Part shown: positions 24,702 through 33,631 of the stretch, piece after piece
Layout of the letters: the number at the start of each line of letters is the position of its first letter
Numbering within the stretch: the stretch's first letter is position 1
Source: an uncultured Saprospiraceae bacterium
Lineage (GTDB): Bacteria > Bacteroidota > Bacteroidia > Chitinophagales > Saprospiraceae
Length of the DNA: 64,000 nt
Direction: 5' to 3'
Assembly: GCA_938015595.1 (NCBI GenBank)
Contig: CALLPI010000010.1
Coordinates: 62,001 to 126,000, forward strand
Notes under the pieces: model-generated
Seen by the model: only the letters and a program-made list of their open reading frames with translations
The model's database searches: none
Told to the model about the DNA's origin: nothing
Made by a program: the position numbers and the translations under genes

Positions 24702-25814
24702 ATGACCTCGCTCGAAAGACTGAAATCGCCTGGCCCTAAGCGCATCCTTGCCCTGGATGGCGGAGGCATTCGCGGCACGCTCACACTCAGCTTCCTGGAG
24801 CGCATTGAAGCCCTGCTACGCGCGCGCCACAGCAAGCCCGACCTCTTGTTGTGCGATTACTTCGACCTCATTGGCGGTACCAGTACAGGCTCTATTATTG
24901 CTACCTTGCTGGCCATTGGCAAGGAAGTCGGTTTCATTAAGCAGATGTACCTGGACCTGGGCAGCGAAATTTTTGCACAGAAGAATAACGTATTTGGCAT
25001 GATCACTGCCAAGTTCAAAGATAGCGCGCTCAAAAAGCAACTAACCCAGCACCTGGGCGAAATGACCCTGGGCGACCCCAGGGTGCGCACTGGGCTATGC
25101 ATTGTGACCAAAAGGGCTGACACCGGCGGCACCTGGCCGTTAATAAACCACCCGGAAGGTAAGTATTTTGCCCAAAACAAAGACATCAAGCTCCGCGATA
25201 TCATACGCGCCAGCACCGCCGCTCCCACATATTTCAAGCCCCAACTTCTAGACGTGGGCAGCGGCCAGATGGGTGCTTTTGTGGACGGAGGCGTTAGTAT
25301 GGCCAACAATCCGGCTCTGCTTATGTTCCTGGTGGCTACAGTACAGGGCTTTCCTTTTCGGTGGGCCACTGGCGCCGACAAACTGCTGGTGACCTCTGTA
25401 GGCACTGGCGCCTCGCGCATCCGATTCAAGGTACAAGAAGTAATGGACAGCAAACTCTGGCACTGGGCTAGGGCTGTGCCCAACATGCTTATGTACGACG
25501 CCAGCGTGCAAACCCAACTGATCCTGCAAGCGCTGGGCCACTGCCCACAGCCTGTCATCATTGACCGCGAATTTGATACTGCTGTAAGCGATCTCGCCCC
25601 ACATGGCGCCCTGCTGCACTACTTGCGCTACGATGCTCCCTTAAACGAAAAAACACTCACAGACCTGAACATGGAACACTTGCTGCCTAACTTAGAAGAC
25701 CTGCGCGAAATGAGCAATGCCGAAAACCGCTTCACACTGGCGCAGATCGGCGAGAAAGCTGCTGCCGCACAAATTCTGCCGGAGCACTTCCCGGCGCATT
25801 TCGACATCGCTTAG
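24702..25814 (+). CDS. Patatin-like phospholipase
   Basis: The 370-residue protein has all patatin parts: the oxyanion loop LALDGGGIRGTLTL (residues about 16-29), nucleophile GGTSTGS, and the catalytic aspartate in FVDGGVSMANNPAL. CIVTKRADTGGTWPLINHPEGKY split in the middle is typical of a widespread bacterial branch. It hydrolyses acyl esters of lipids, probably in the cytoplasm as no signal peptide is seen. It has no nucleotidyltransferase neighbour, so a defence role like that of CapV is not supported. It appears to be a single-gene unit. Confidence 0.9.
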   Translation: MTSLERLKSPGPKRILALDGGGIRGTLTLSFLERIEALLRARHSKPDLLLCDYFDLIGGTSTGSIIATLLAIGKEVGFIKQMYLDLGSEIFAQKNNVFGMITAKFKDSALKKQLTQHLGEMTLGDPRVRTGLCIVTKRADTGGTWPLINHPEGKYFAQNKDIKLRDIIRASTAAPTYFKPQLLDVGSGQMGAFVDGGVSMANNPALLMFLVATVQGFPFRWATGADKLLVTSVGTGASRIRFKVQEVMDSKLWHWARAVPNMLMYDASVQTQLILQALGHCPQPVIIDREFDTAVSDLAPHGALLHYLRYDAPLNEKTLTDLNMEHLLPNLEDLREMSNAENRFTLAQIGEKAAAAQILPEHFPAHFDIA

Positions 25815-26047
25815 CAAAAGGATAACTACAAGTTAAAACCGAGCTGAGGAGAGCCATGTACTGGAGGTAAAAGTGTGGGGGGGCTGCTCTTATCTGCCAA
25901 CATCCCCCCTTAGCCTTGCTGTAAAATGCCCAACCGCGCCATTGAGCACTCCAAAGCAACCCATCCACAAGCCAAAAACGGCTACGTGGTATCCGCATTA
26001 GGGCGTGGCTAAGTTTTTACTGTATTTGTTTTCAACCTGGCAAGCGC

Positions 26048-26078
26048 TTGGTTTAAAACAAAACAAAAACTACCTTTG
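26048..26078 (+). promoter_or_regulatory. Promoter of pyrR-pyrB (TTG-N20-TACCTTTG)
   Basis: TTG (26048-26050) is followed after 20 nt by TACCTTTG (26071-26078). The box ends 5 nt before the pyrR ATG, so transcription should begin at or within a base or two of the start codon. Confidence 0.65.
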
Positions 26079-26083
26079 TCGGC

Positions 26084-26644
26084 ATGGATCAAGAGCGTGT
26101 CATACTCAGCCAGGAGCGCTTTGCCCTTACAATAGAGCGTCTTTGCCACCAGCTAATCGAGCAATTTGACCGCTTTGAAAATGCCTGCGTCGTGGGCATT
26201 CAACCCAGGGGCACGTTGCTCTCTGACCGAATGTGCGAGCGGCTCAAAGCGCTGCTGAACATTCCCAACATCCTCTATGGCCAACTCGACATCACCTTTT
26301 ACCGCGACGATTTTCGCATGCACGACAAGCCGCTTGTACCCAGTGCCACCTGCATGGATTTCCTGGTGGAGGGCAAGGACGTAGTACTCATTGACGACGT
26401 ACTCTACACCGGGCGCACAGTACAAGCTGCTTTGGCAGCTCTCAACGACTATGGCCGCCCACGCTCTGTGGAACTGGCCGTACTCATTGACCGCCGCTTC
26501 AATCGCCACTTGCCCATTCAAGCTGACTTTATTGGTATAGTGGTGGACGCCTTGGATAAGGCCTACGTCAAGGTGGAGTGGGCGCAACGCGACGGTGAAG
26601 ACCGCGTGCTTATTTTTGCCGACAAAAAAGATCATCAACCATAA
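26084..26644 (+). CDS. pyrR: PyrR, pyrimidine regulator / uracil phosphoribosyltransferase
   Basis: The 186-residue protein has the PRPP-binding loop VVLIDDVLYTGRT (D104, D105) and GIQPRGTLLSDRM, with YGQLDITFYRDDF typical of PyrR. In Firmicutes PyrR binds the pyr mRNA leader and attenuates transcription; it also makes UMP from uracil and PRPP. Here the promoter lies 5 nt before the ATG and only one base separates it from pyrB, so there is no leader for PyrR to bind. It may therefore act mainly as an enzyme here, or regulate elsewhere. Confidence 0.92.
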   Translation: MDQERVILSQERFALTIERLCHQLIEQFDRFENACVVGIQPRGTLLSDRMCERLKALLNIPNILYGQLDITFYRDDFRMHDKPLVPSATCMDFLVEGKDVVLIDDVLYTGRTVQAALAALNDYGRPRSVELAVLIDRRFNRHLPIQADFIGIVVDALDKAYVKVEWAQRDGEDRVLIFADKKDHQP

Positions 26645-26645
26645 A

Positions 26646-27578
26646 ATGCCACAGGCCAGTGCTTTAAGCGTGCCCCATCTGCTGGGTATCAAAGACCTCA
26701 CCGCCGAGGACATCCGCCTCATTCTGCATACTGCTGCTACTTTCAAGGAAGTCATCAATCGCCCCATCAAAAAGGTGCCTTCCTTGAGAGACCTCACTGT
26801 AGCCAATCTCTTCTTTGAAGACTCCACCCGCACTCGCGTATCTTTTGAACTGGCTGAAAAGCGCCTCTCGGCCGACATCGTCAATTTCTCTGCCTCCTCC
26901 TCTTCTGTAAAAAAAGGTGAAACCCTACTGGACACCGTGCACAACATCCTGTCCATGAAAGTGGATATGATCGTGATGCGCCATCCAGCCCCCGGCGCAC
27001 CCCACTTCCTGGCAGGCCGCATCCCCGCCAGCATCATCAATGCCGGCGACGGCACGCATGAGCACCCCACCCAGGCACTACTCGACGCCTACTCTATGCA
27101 AGAACAACTGGGCAACCTGGAAGGCAAAAAAATCGCTATCTTCGGCGACATCCTGCATTCCAGAGTAGCACTCAGCAATATTCTTTGCTTGCGCAAACTC
27201 GGCGCACAGGTAAGAGTATGCGGGCCGCCTACACTCATCCCCAAGTATATTTCTTCGCTGGGCGTGGAGGTGTCCTTCAACGTAGAGCAATCCTTGCGCT
27301 GGTGTGACATAGCCAACATCCTCCGCATCCAACTCGAGCGTCAGGACATCCGCTACTTTCCCTCCCTGAGAGAGTACGCACTCTACTTCGGCATCAACAA
27401 AGCTATGCTCGACCGCATAGACAAGCGCATCGTCATCATGCATCCAGGCCCCATCAACCGCGGCGTGGAAGTGACCAGCGAAGTAGCCGACTCCGAGCAT
27501 TCCATCATTCTCCAACAGGTGGAAAACGGCGTGGCAGTGCGCATGGCCGTACTCTATCTTCTAGCCGGAAACCGGTGA
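26646..27578 (+). CDS. pyrB: Aspartate carbamoyltransferase, catalytic chain
   Basis: The 310-residue enzyme condenses carbamoyl phosphate with aspartate in de novo pyrimidine synthesis. Motifs are the carbamoyl phosphate loop S60-T-R-T-R64, GDGTHEHPTQALLD and MHPGPINRG. ATG 26646 follows the pyrR stop by 1 nt; the open frame extends upstream into pyrR. No pyrI regulatory chain follows; the next gene is the coiled-coil protein after a 79-bp gap. Confidence 0.95.
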   Translation: MPQASALSVPHLLGIKDLTAEDIRLILHTAATFKEVINRPIKKVPSLRDLTVANLFFEDSTRTRVSFELAEKRLSADIVNFSASSSSVKKGETLLDTVHNILSMKVDMIVMRHPAPGAPHFLAGRIPASIINAGDGTHEHPTQALLDAYSMQEQLGNLEGKKIAIFGDILHSRVALSNILCLRKLGAQVRVCGPPTLIPKYISSLGVEVSFNVEQSLRWCDIANILRIQLERQDIRYFPSLREYALYFGINKAMLDRIDKRIVIMHPGPINRGVEVTSEVADSEHSIILQQVENGVAVRMAVLYLLAGNR

Positions 27579-27630
27579 CTTTGTGTTAATTTTTCCGTAA
27601 AAGCGCACAATTATTCTAAAACAGCTTATA

Positions 27631-27652
27631 TTTCCACATTCAAATGTGGAAA
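27631..27652. repeat. Perfect palindrome upstream of the coiled-coil gene
   Basis: TTTCCACATT (27631-27640) and AATGTGGAAA (27643-27652) are perfect 10-bp arms with a 2-nt centre, ending 5 nt before ATG 27658. The sequence overlaps a -7-like element TATATTTC (27627-27634), so an operator is more likely than an mRNA hairpin. Confidence 0.6.
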
Positions 27653-27657
27653 CAAAC

Positions 27658-30600
27658 ATGAAATATCTCGCTTTATACCTACTGGTAATATCCTATGCAC
27701 AGGCTGTTTTCTCGCAGGATTGCACCGCCCTTATTGAAAAAGAAGTCATCGTAGGAGGCCTTCACATCATGCGTACGGTGCCGCTCACCATGGTCATCCG
27801 GGGCACTTACTCATACAGCATACAACTGATCAACGACGAAAAAGGTATTCGCGCTCGGGTCATTTCGCGTGCTGGCGTTGAGTTTAACCAAGACGACGAA
27901 GTCATCTTCATGGACGTCAACTCTGTACGTAAGGGCTATCGCTTTGTGGAAATGGGCGAAATGAAAGACGACAAGGGTACACCTGAATACCACAATATCC
28001 TGCAGATCAACCTCGCAGCAGTGCAGTGGTTCTCTGAAGTAGACATCAGCACCATCTACATCAAAAACAACATCTCCAAGGAGATGCGCAAGTTCACCGT
28101 AAACCCCAACCGCGTGGCCGAATTCCGTACCATGGCCTCCTGCTTTTACCAGCGCCTCAATAAAACCGCAGTAGTTGACGTGGCTGCAGCCGAGCGCGAC
28201 TACACTAAACCTGGTGCTACTGAGGAGGGCATGCTCACCGCCAAACCAGAGCCAACAACTCCGCAAAAACCCGGCACTACCCCCGGCAAACCCAGCACCC
28301 CCACCCAGGCGTCGCCCAACACCCCTGACCACGAACTGGAATCCCTGCGTCGCGAACTATCTCAGACCAAAGAGCAGATTCGCCAGGAAATTGCCCAGGA
28401 AAAAGAAAAAGCAGTTCGCATGAAGCAGCAGATCCAGGAGGAAGTCGCCCTGGCCAGAGAAGCTGCCGCCCAGCAAAAAAAACAGATTGCCGACGAAGTA
28501 CTCGCCGCCCGACAGAAAGCCCAGCAGCAACTAGAGGAATCTCGGCGTGCCTTAGCCGATTCGCTCATGGCCGCCCGCACCATGGCTAGCACTCAAATAG
28601 AGCGCATCAGCCTGGAAGTACAGGAATCCCGACGCCGCGCTGAGGAGGCCATCCAGAAGGCCCAACTGGAATCCGCCAAAGAAGTAGCTGCTGCACGCGA
28701 GCGCGCCGCTGCCGAAATCAAGTTGATCAAAGAGCGCATGGAACAGGCCAAACTGCAATATGCCGACGAAATCACCTCCGCCCGAGAAAACTCCAACCGC
28801 GAACTGGAACAAATTCGAAATGAATCCTTGGAGAAAATTCGCCAAGCCAGAGAAGCTGCCAAGCAGCAGGCAGAAGCCACTATGGAGCAAGTGGCCCAAA
28901 ACAAACAAACTGCCAACGAGCAAATACTACGCGCCCGCGAGGAGGCCGCCTCCGAAATAGCCCGTGCCCGCGAAAATGCCGTGCTTGAAAAAGAACGCAT
29001 TGCCGTAGAAGTAGCCGAAACACGACGCCGAGGTGCCGAGGAGGTAGCCCTGGCTCGCCAGACAGCCTCCGCCGAAGTAGCCGCCATCGCAGAAAAAACC
29101 GCCGCTGCTAGAGAAGCCGCTGCTCTCGAAGTAGCCGAAGCTCGCCGAAAGGCTGCCGAAGAGGTAGCTCAAATCCGAAGCCAAGTAGCCGAGGAACGCC
29201 AGAAAGCTGACAAAGAAACAGAAGCAGCCCGAGCACAAGCCGCTCAGTTGGTATCAGAAGCACGGCAAAAGGCCGCCACTACAGTACAGGAAATCAATGC
29301 CCAGCAAGCCGCTAAGATAGAGGAGGCACGCGCCAATAGTGAAAAAGAACGCCAGGCCATAGCCCAGGAAGTAGCCGCCGCACGCGCACGCGCCGCCGAA
29401 GAAGTCAAAAAAGTGCAAGAAGAAAGTGCACGCGCCATCGCTGAGGCCAGAGCCAATGAAGAAAATGCGCGCCAGCAATCGGCTAGGGAGGTAGCCGCCG
29501 CCCGCGAGCGTGCCGCCAGCGAAGTCAAAGCTGCGCAGGAGCGCGCCAACGCCCAGATAGCCGAAATTGAAAAGAAACTGGAAGCCTCGCGCGCACAGTA
29601 TGCCCAGGAAATTGCCGCTGCACAAAAAGCCGCCCAGGAGCACATGGCACAAATTCAAAATGAAACCGCCGCCGCTATTGCCGCCGCCCGTAGCAAAGAA
29701 AATGAAGCCAGATCCACTTCAGTAGAAGAAGTTGCCGTAACGCGCGAAAATGCCGCCCGCGAGGTGGCTAAAGTCAAAGAGCAAGCCGCGCTAGAAATTC
29801 AGAAAGCCCGCGAAGCCGCTGTACGAGCCCAGCAAGAAATAGCCAATGCCATAGCCCTGGCTCGTAAAAATGCCGCCGATGCCATAGCCCTTGCACAGCA
29901 AGAAGAAACCAAAGGTGTACGGGATGCCCGCGAGAAAGCCGCCGCCGAAAAGCAGGCCTTAGCCAATGAAGTAGCTCAGGCACGCGAAAAAGCCGCCACA
30001 GAGAAGGCTAACCTACAAGCTGCCCTGGCTGCCGAAATGAAAATAGCCCGTGAAAACGCCGCCAAAGAAAAAGAAGCCCTGGCTTTGGAAGTACTCAAAG
30101 CCAAAGAAAGTGCCACTGCACAGATAGCTCAAACCAGAGAAACCTCCGCACAGGAAGTGGCCAACGCCCAGAAGCAAGCCGCGCAAGCCATTGCCGAAGC
30201 CCGTACACTGGCTGAAACGCGCCGCAACGAATATGCCCGACAAGTAGAAGAGGCCAACCTCAAAGCCAACCAGCAAATAACTGAAGCCCGCGACCGCTCC
30301 CAACGCGAACTGGACACCCTGCGCCAGATGGTGGCTCAGCAACGCGCCCTTGCTATCAAAGACGTAGAAGCAGCCCGCAAGCAAGCCCTCGAAGAAGTAG
30401 CCGAGGCGCGCCGACAGGCGTCAGAGGCTGTGTATCAAGCCAGACAGCAAGCTACTGAACAAGTGACCAAAGTGAAAACCGACGCCTCTGCCGCAATCGC
30501 TGCCGAGCAAAAGAAAGTGGATGAAATGCGCAAAGCCCTGGCTGCCGAAAAAGCCAGGATGGAAAAAGAGCTCGCCGCACTCGAAGACGCTGAAAAACAA

Positions 30601-30747
30601 CGAGCCGAAGCCATTCGATCCGAAACTGCCCGCCAGGAAAAAAGGCTGCTGGATGTGAAAGCACAGGTCAAACAAGCGGAAGAACAACTCAAAAAATTGC
30701 AGGAAGACATTGAGCGCCGACGCACTGGCGGCAACGGCAACAATTAA
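27658..30747 (+). CDS. Exported giant alanine-rich coiled-coil protein
   Basis: The product has 1029 residues. It has a signal peptide ending at about residue 20 (VFSQ), then a 150-residue globular domain with two cysteines that I do not recognise, then a Pro/Thr-rich linker (about 190-225), and then roughly 790 residues of uninterrupted helix rich in Ala, Glu, Arg and Gln. The helix repeats with an 11-residue period (units such as EVAEARRQAS-E), a hendecad pattern rather than the usual heptad. There is no T9SS tail and no membrane anchor after the signal peptide. It is probably a periplasmic or surface rod over 100 nm long. ATG 27658 is preferred to GTG 27646 because GTG lies within the palindrome. 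Confidence 0.85.
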   Translation: MKYLALYLLVISYAQAVFSQDCTALIEKEVIVGGLHIMRTVPLTMVIRGTYSYSIQLINDEKGIRARVISRAGVEFNQDDEVIFMDVNSVRKGYRFVEMGEMKDDKGTPEYHNILQINLAAVQWFSEVDISTIYIKNNISKEMRKFTVNPNRVAEFRTMASCFYQRLNKTAVVDVAAAERDYTKPGATEEGMLTAKPEPTTPQKPGTTPGKPSTPTQASPNTPDHELESLRRELSQTKEQIRQEIAQEKEKAVRMKQQIQEEVALAREAAAQQKKQIADEVLAARQKAQQQLEESRRALADSLMAARTMASTQIERISLEVQESRRRAEEAIQKAQLESAKEVAAARERAAAEIKLIKERMEQAKLQYADEITSARENSNRELEQIRNESLEKIRQAREAAKQQAEATMEQVAQNKQTANEQILRAREEAASEIARARENAVLEKERIAVEVAETRRRGAEEVALARQTASAEVAAIAEKTAAAREAAALEVAEARRKAAEEVAQIRSQVAEERQKADKETEAARAQAAQLVSEARQKAATTVQEINAQQAAKIEEARANSEKERQAIAQEVAAARARAAEEVKKVQEESARAIAEARANEENARQQSAREVAAARERAASEVKAAQERANAQIAEIEKKLEASRAQYAQEIAAAQKAAQEHMAQIQNETAAAIAAARSKENEARSTSVEEVAVTRENAAREVAKVKEQAALEIQKAREAAVRAQQEIANAIALARKNAADAIALAQQEETKGVRDAREKAAAEKQALANEVAQAREKAATEKANLQAALAAEMKIARENAAKEKEALALEVLKAKESATAQIAQTRETSAQEVANAQKQAAQAIAEARTLAETRRNEYARQVEEANLKANQQITEARDRSQRELDTLRQMVAQQRALAIKDVEAARKQALEEVAEARRQASEAVYQARQQATEQVTKVKTDASAAIAAEQKKVDEMRKALAAEKARMEKELAALEDAEKQRAEAIRSETARQEKRLLDVKAQVKQAEEQLKKLQEDIERRRTGGNGNN

Positions 30748-30871
30748 GCCCAAGCAATCAAACGAATAACTCTGCCCTCTGGCCTGTTGGCAATTTTTCT
30801 CAACTTTTGCGCTGATGTCAATCATTGCCACACTGGGGCAAAGCCACTATAATTGAGCAAAACTCCTCAAT

Positions 30872-31708
30872 ATGGGTATGAAAATATTGGTTCCTGTTGA
30901 CTTTTCAGCCACCGCAGCAGATGCCCTTCACTACGCGACACATCTAGCAGCCCGCTATTATCCAGAGGCCTCCATAGCAGTAGCGCACGCATTCCTGCCT
31001 CAAGTGGACCTAGAGTATCCCAATCTTGTACCGCCTATGAAGGAGTTTTTGGAAGCTCGCCAAAAAATGCTCCAACGCTGGGTGGAAGAAACGCTTGACG
31101 GCATAGCGACCGATAAACTGAGCATGAGCCAGGAACTCTGGACGGGCTTCCCCGCTGATGAAATCATAAGGCGCTCTGCATCTTTTGACTGCATTGTAAT
31201 GGGCACCACCGGCGAGCTCAACGTACTGGCCAAGGCGTTGGGTAGCGTTTCTACTGCAGTAACGCAGCGCGCTAACTGCCCGGTATGGCTCATTCCCTCG
31301 GGGGTTGCTTTTCAGCCGCTGGAGCGCATACTGTATGCCAGCCATTACGATGCCGTAAATGAAGGGATGCTTGAACAATTGCTCAGTTTCAACTGCGTTT
31401 TTGGAGCCAGCGTCCATTTTGTACACGTCAAGGATGCCCGAAGCCCTGAGTTTGCCCCCTGGAAAGAACAAATACTGTCTGCGTTATTTAAGTCGCAGGA
31501 GCCTGAGTTTGCTTTTGAAATAGCAGAACTCGAAGGAGAGGAGCCTGTAGAAGTACTGATCGAGCAATACGCCGCTCAACACCACATTAGCCTGATTGCC
31601 TGGGCCACCCGGCATCGGGACTTCCTGCAGCTCATTTTCCACAAAAGCCATACGCGCCGGTTTATTCGCGCAGCGCAGCGGCCTATGATGGTGTTGCATA
31701 TGACATGA
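30872..31708 (+). CDS. Universal stress protein, tandem UspA domains
   Basis: The 278-residue protein has two UspA folds. The first opens with KILVPVDFSATAADALHYA and ends in the ATP-binding motif G-x2-G-x9-G-S (MGTTGELNVLAKALGSVST). The second, from about residue 145, is degenerate and lacks the nucleotide motif. Such proteins act in the cytoplasm under stress. ATGs at 30872 and 30878 are equally possible. Confidence 0.88.
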   Translation: MGMKILVPVDFSATAADALHYATHLAARYYPEASIAVAHAFLPQVDLEYPNLVPPMKEFLEARQKMLQRWVEETLDGIATDKLSMSQELWTGFPADEIIRRSASFDCIVMGTTGELNVLAKALGSVSTAVTQRANCPVWLIPSGVAFQPLERILYASHYDAVNEGMLEQLLSFNCVFGASVHFVHVKDARSPEFAPWKEQILSALFKSQEPEFAFEIAELEGEEPVEVLIEQYAAQHHISLIAWATRHRDFLQLIFHKSHTRRFIRAAQRPMMVLHMT

Positions 31709-31863
31709 GCTATGTACGCGCGCTTGGGCATTATTCTTTCTGGCGCCACCCCAAAAAAAATATTGGAAAGCGCATCTTACATAACTACATTGTGCACAGT
31801 TAGTTAGCGTGCAACTAATTATTTGCCTGCTTTGCTACTGACTCAACTAATGCCGGAACGCTC

Positions 31864-32406
31864 TTATTGCACAGGAAGAAGCCTTTTCTTTACAGGTATA
31901 TTATGGGCAAACTGCAAAGTACCCTCCGGACCGGAGAGACGAAGCTCGACGTTGTCGCGTTTCCATGACGTTGCTCCTTGAAGCAATTTGATAAAGCGAG
32001 CCTCCTGCCCCATAAGCCCCTGGCAAATGATATCAGAGCGATTAAGCTCGACAAATCGGATCTCGCCGTTCTCAGTAGCAGTATAAGTACCATAAAAATT
32101 ATTGCATCCGCCAAACCCTGAGACTTTGCGATTCACTAGTTTTACCACGATGGTGGAATTGTAGCGCAACGGACTGACCTTGCCGTTGGGATCGATAAAA
32201 TTGAGCAGCGTCCAGTCAAAAGCTTCAAATTCCAACTGAGGCATGGTATCCTGCGCAACAGCGGTACTGTCGGCAGTAGTAGCAGCAGACTGTGCGGTCG
32301 TATCTATGCTGGCGGCAGATTCAGGCTCTGCAGGTTGATTACTTTTGGATGCACAGCTTGCCATGGCAAACGGCAATACTATGGCAAAGGCAAAAACAAT
32401 TTTCAT
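31864..32406 (-). CDS. META domain lipoprotein
   Basis: The 180-residue protein has a lipoprotein signal (FAMASC, lipidated C18), a Ser/Thr/Ala-rich spacer, and a META domain marked by VSGFGGCNNFYGTYT. META domains occur in HslJ-type heat-shock and bacterial outer membrane lipoproteins; the function is unclear. ATG 32406 is supported by a TATCTTTG box 19 nt upstream; earlier in-frame codons lie within that promoter. Confidence 0.88.
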   Translation of the reverse strand: MKIVFAFAIVLPFAMASCASKSNQPAEPESAASIDTTAQSAATTADSTAVAQDTMPQLEFEAFDWTLLNFIDPNGKVSPLRYNSTIVVKLVNRKVSGFGGCNNFYGTYTATENGEIRFVELNRSDIICQGLMGQEARFIKLLQGATSWKRDNVELRLSGPEGTLQFAHNIPVKKRLLPVQ

Positions 32407-32425
32407 ATCATTCAATTTTGAGCGC

Positions 32426-32433
32426 CAAAGATA
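32426..32433 (-). promoter_or_regulatory. -7 box (TATCTTTG) for the META lipoprotein
   Basis: A perfect TAnnTTTG match on the minus strand, 19 nt before ATG 32406. Confidence 0.6.
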
Positions 32434-32553
32434 TGCAGCCGCGGTAAGGAACGCCAAGTGCGGGGGCAAAAATTTGCGGTTTGGAACAACAGCACACCGC
32501 TCTCCTGCCGCAAAACGAGTGCGAACATGTTATTTCACTTGATGTTTTATTCT

Positions 32554-32561
32554 TACTTTTG
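32554..32561 (+). promoter_or_regulatory. -7 box (TACTTTTG) for pdhA
   Basis: A TAnnTTTG match 38 nt before ATG 32600. Confidence 0.55.
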
Positions 32562-32599
32562 CGCCGACACACATCGCGTACTTATCAACTAACTTGACT

Positions 32600-33619
32600 A
32601 TGGTAGCCAGAAAGAAGAAAACTGATAGCGCCCCCGCCCATCCTAAAGAGCGCTACTTGTATTGGTATGAACTCATGCTCCGCATTCGGCGCTTTGAGGA
32701 GCGGGCACTGGTGATGTACGGGCAGCAAAAAATACGGGGTTTCTGCCACGTGTACATCGGCCAGGAAGCAGTAGCTGCAGGTATTGAGTCGGCCATCCGC
32801 CGCGAAGACTGCATAGTCACTGCCTATCGCCAGCATGGTACAGCGCTAGGGCGCGGCGTGACGTCACGCGAAGCCATGGCAGAGCTTTTTGGCAAAGCCA
32901 CAGGCATTGTCAAGGGCAAAGGTGGCTCTATGCACTTCTTTTCGGCTAAGCATCGCTATTTTGGCGGCAATGGTATTGTGGGTGCGCAAATTCCCATTGG
33001 TACTGGTATTGCCTTTGCTGAAAAATACAAAGGTACGGACAACCTGTGCGTGACTATGTTTGGCGACGGTGCCGCCCGCCAAGGCGCCCTGCACGAGTCG
33101 TTCAACATGGCTATGGCCTGGAAACTACCCGTACTCTACATCGTAGAAAACAACGGCTACGCTATGGGGACCTCCGTGAGCCGCACCAGCAACGTGGTGG
33201 AACTCTACAAACTCGGCGCTTCATATGACATGCCCAGCGAACCCGTAGACGGCATGAACCCCGAAGCCGTACACGAAGCCGTGAGCCGAGCCGCCGAATA
33301 CATCCGCGCTGGCAATGGCCCGTACTTCCTCGAAGTGCGCACCTATCGCTACAAGGGGCACTCCGTATCCGACCCTGCCAAGTACCGCACCAAAGAGGAA
33401 GTGGAGGCCTACAAAGAACGCGACCCCATCAAGCTCATTGAGTCTATCATTCGCGACAAGGAAATCGCCACTGAACAAGAGCTGCAAGCCATCCGCGACC
33501 TGATTAAAGAAGAAATTGACGACTGCGTTCGCTTCGCTGAAGAGTCGCCATGGCCTGACCCGTCTGAGTTATACACCGACAACTACGTGCAAGCCGATTA
33601 CCCTTTTATCCGAGACTAA
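32600..33619 (+). CDS. pdhA: Pyruvate dehydrogenase E1 component, alpha subunit
   Basis: The 339-residue protein has the thiamine diphosphate motif GDGAARQGALHESFNMA...ENNGYAMGTS and the phosphorylation-loop region YRYKGHSVSDPAKYR typical of E1-alpha. It decarboxylates pyruvate with the beta subunit and E2, giving acetyl-CoA. The E1-beta and E2 genes are not next to it; a small membrane protein follows by 12 nt. ATG 32600 is preferred to a TTG two codons upstream. A branched-chain 2-oxoacid role is less likely from the sequence. Confidence 0.93.
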   Translation: MVARKKKTDSAPAHPKERYLYWYELMLRIRRFEERALVMYGQQKIRGFCHVYIGQEAVAAGIESAIRREDCIVTAYRQHGTALGRGVTSREAMAELFGKATGIVKGKGGSMHFFSAKHRYFGGNGIVGAQIPIGTGIAFAEKYKGTDNLCVTMFGDGAARQGALHESFNMAMAWKLPVLYIVENNGYAMGTSVSRTSNVVELYKLGASYDMPSEPVDGMNPEAVHEAVSRAAEYIRAGNGPYFLEVRTYRYKGHSVSDPAKYRTKEEVEAYKERDPIKLIESIIRDKEIATEQELQAIRDLIKEEIDDCVRFAEESPWPDPSELYTDNYVQADYPFIRD

Positions 33620-33631
33620 AGCCAACACACC

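Noticed and set aside
24702-25814. Patatin phospholipase as a CBASS (CapV-like) defence effector
   Set aside because: No cyclic-dinucleotide synthase or other defence gene lies next to it; its neighbours are a flippase and pyrR-pyrB.
25876-25912. G-run/C-run hairpin after the patatin gene
   Set aside because: Only a 6-7 bp G/C stem with a long loop and no T-tract; too weak to call a terminator.
27811-30831. Several long antisense open frames opposite the coiled-coil gene
   Set aside because: They mirror the Ala/Glu/Arg repeat codons of the real gene and show low-complexity Ser/Cys/Ala or Phe/Gly-rich sequence without starts, signal or family features.
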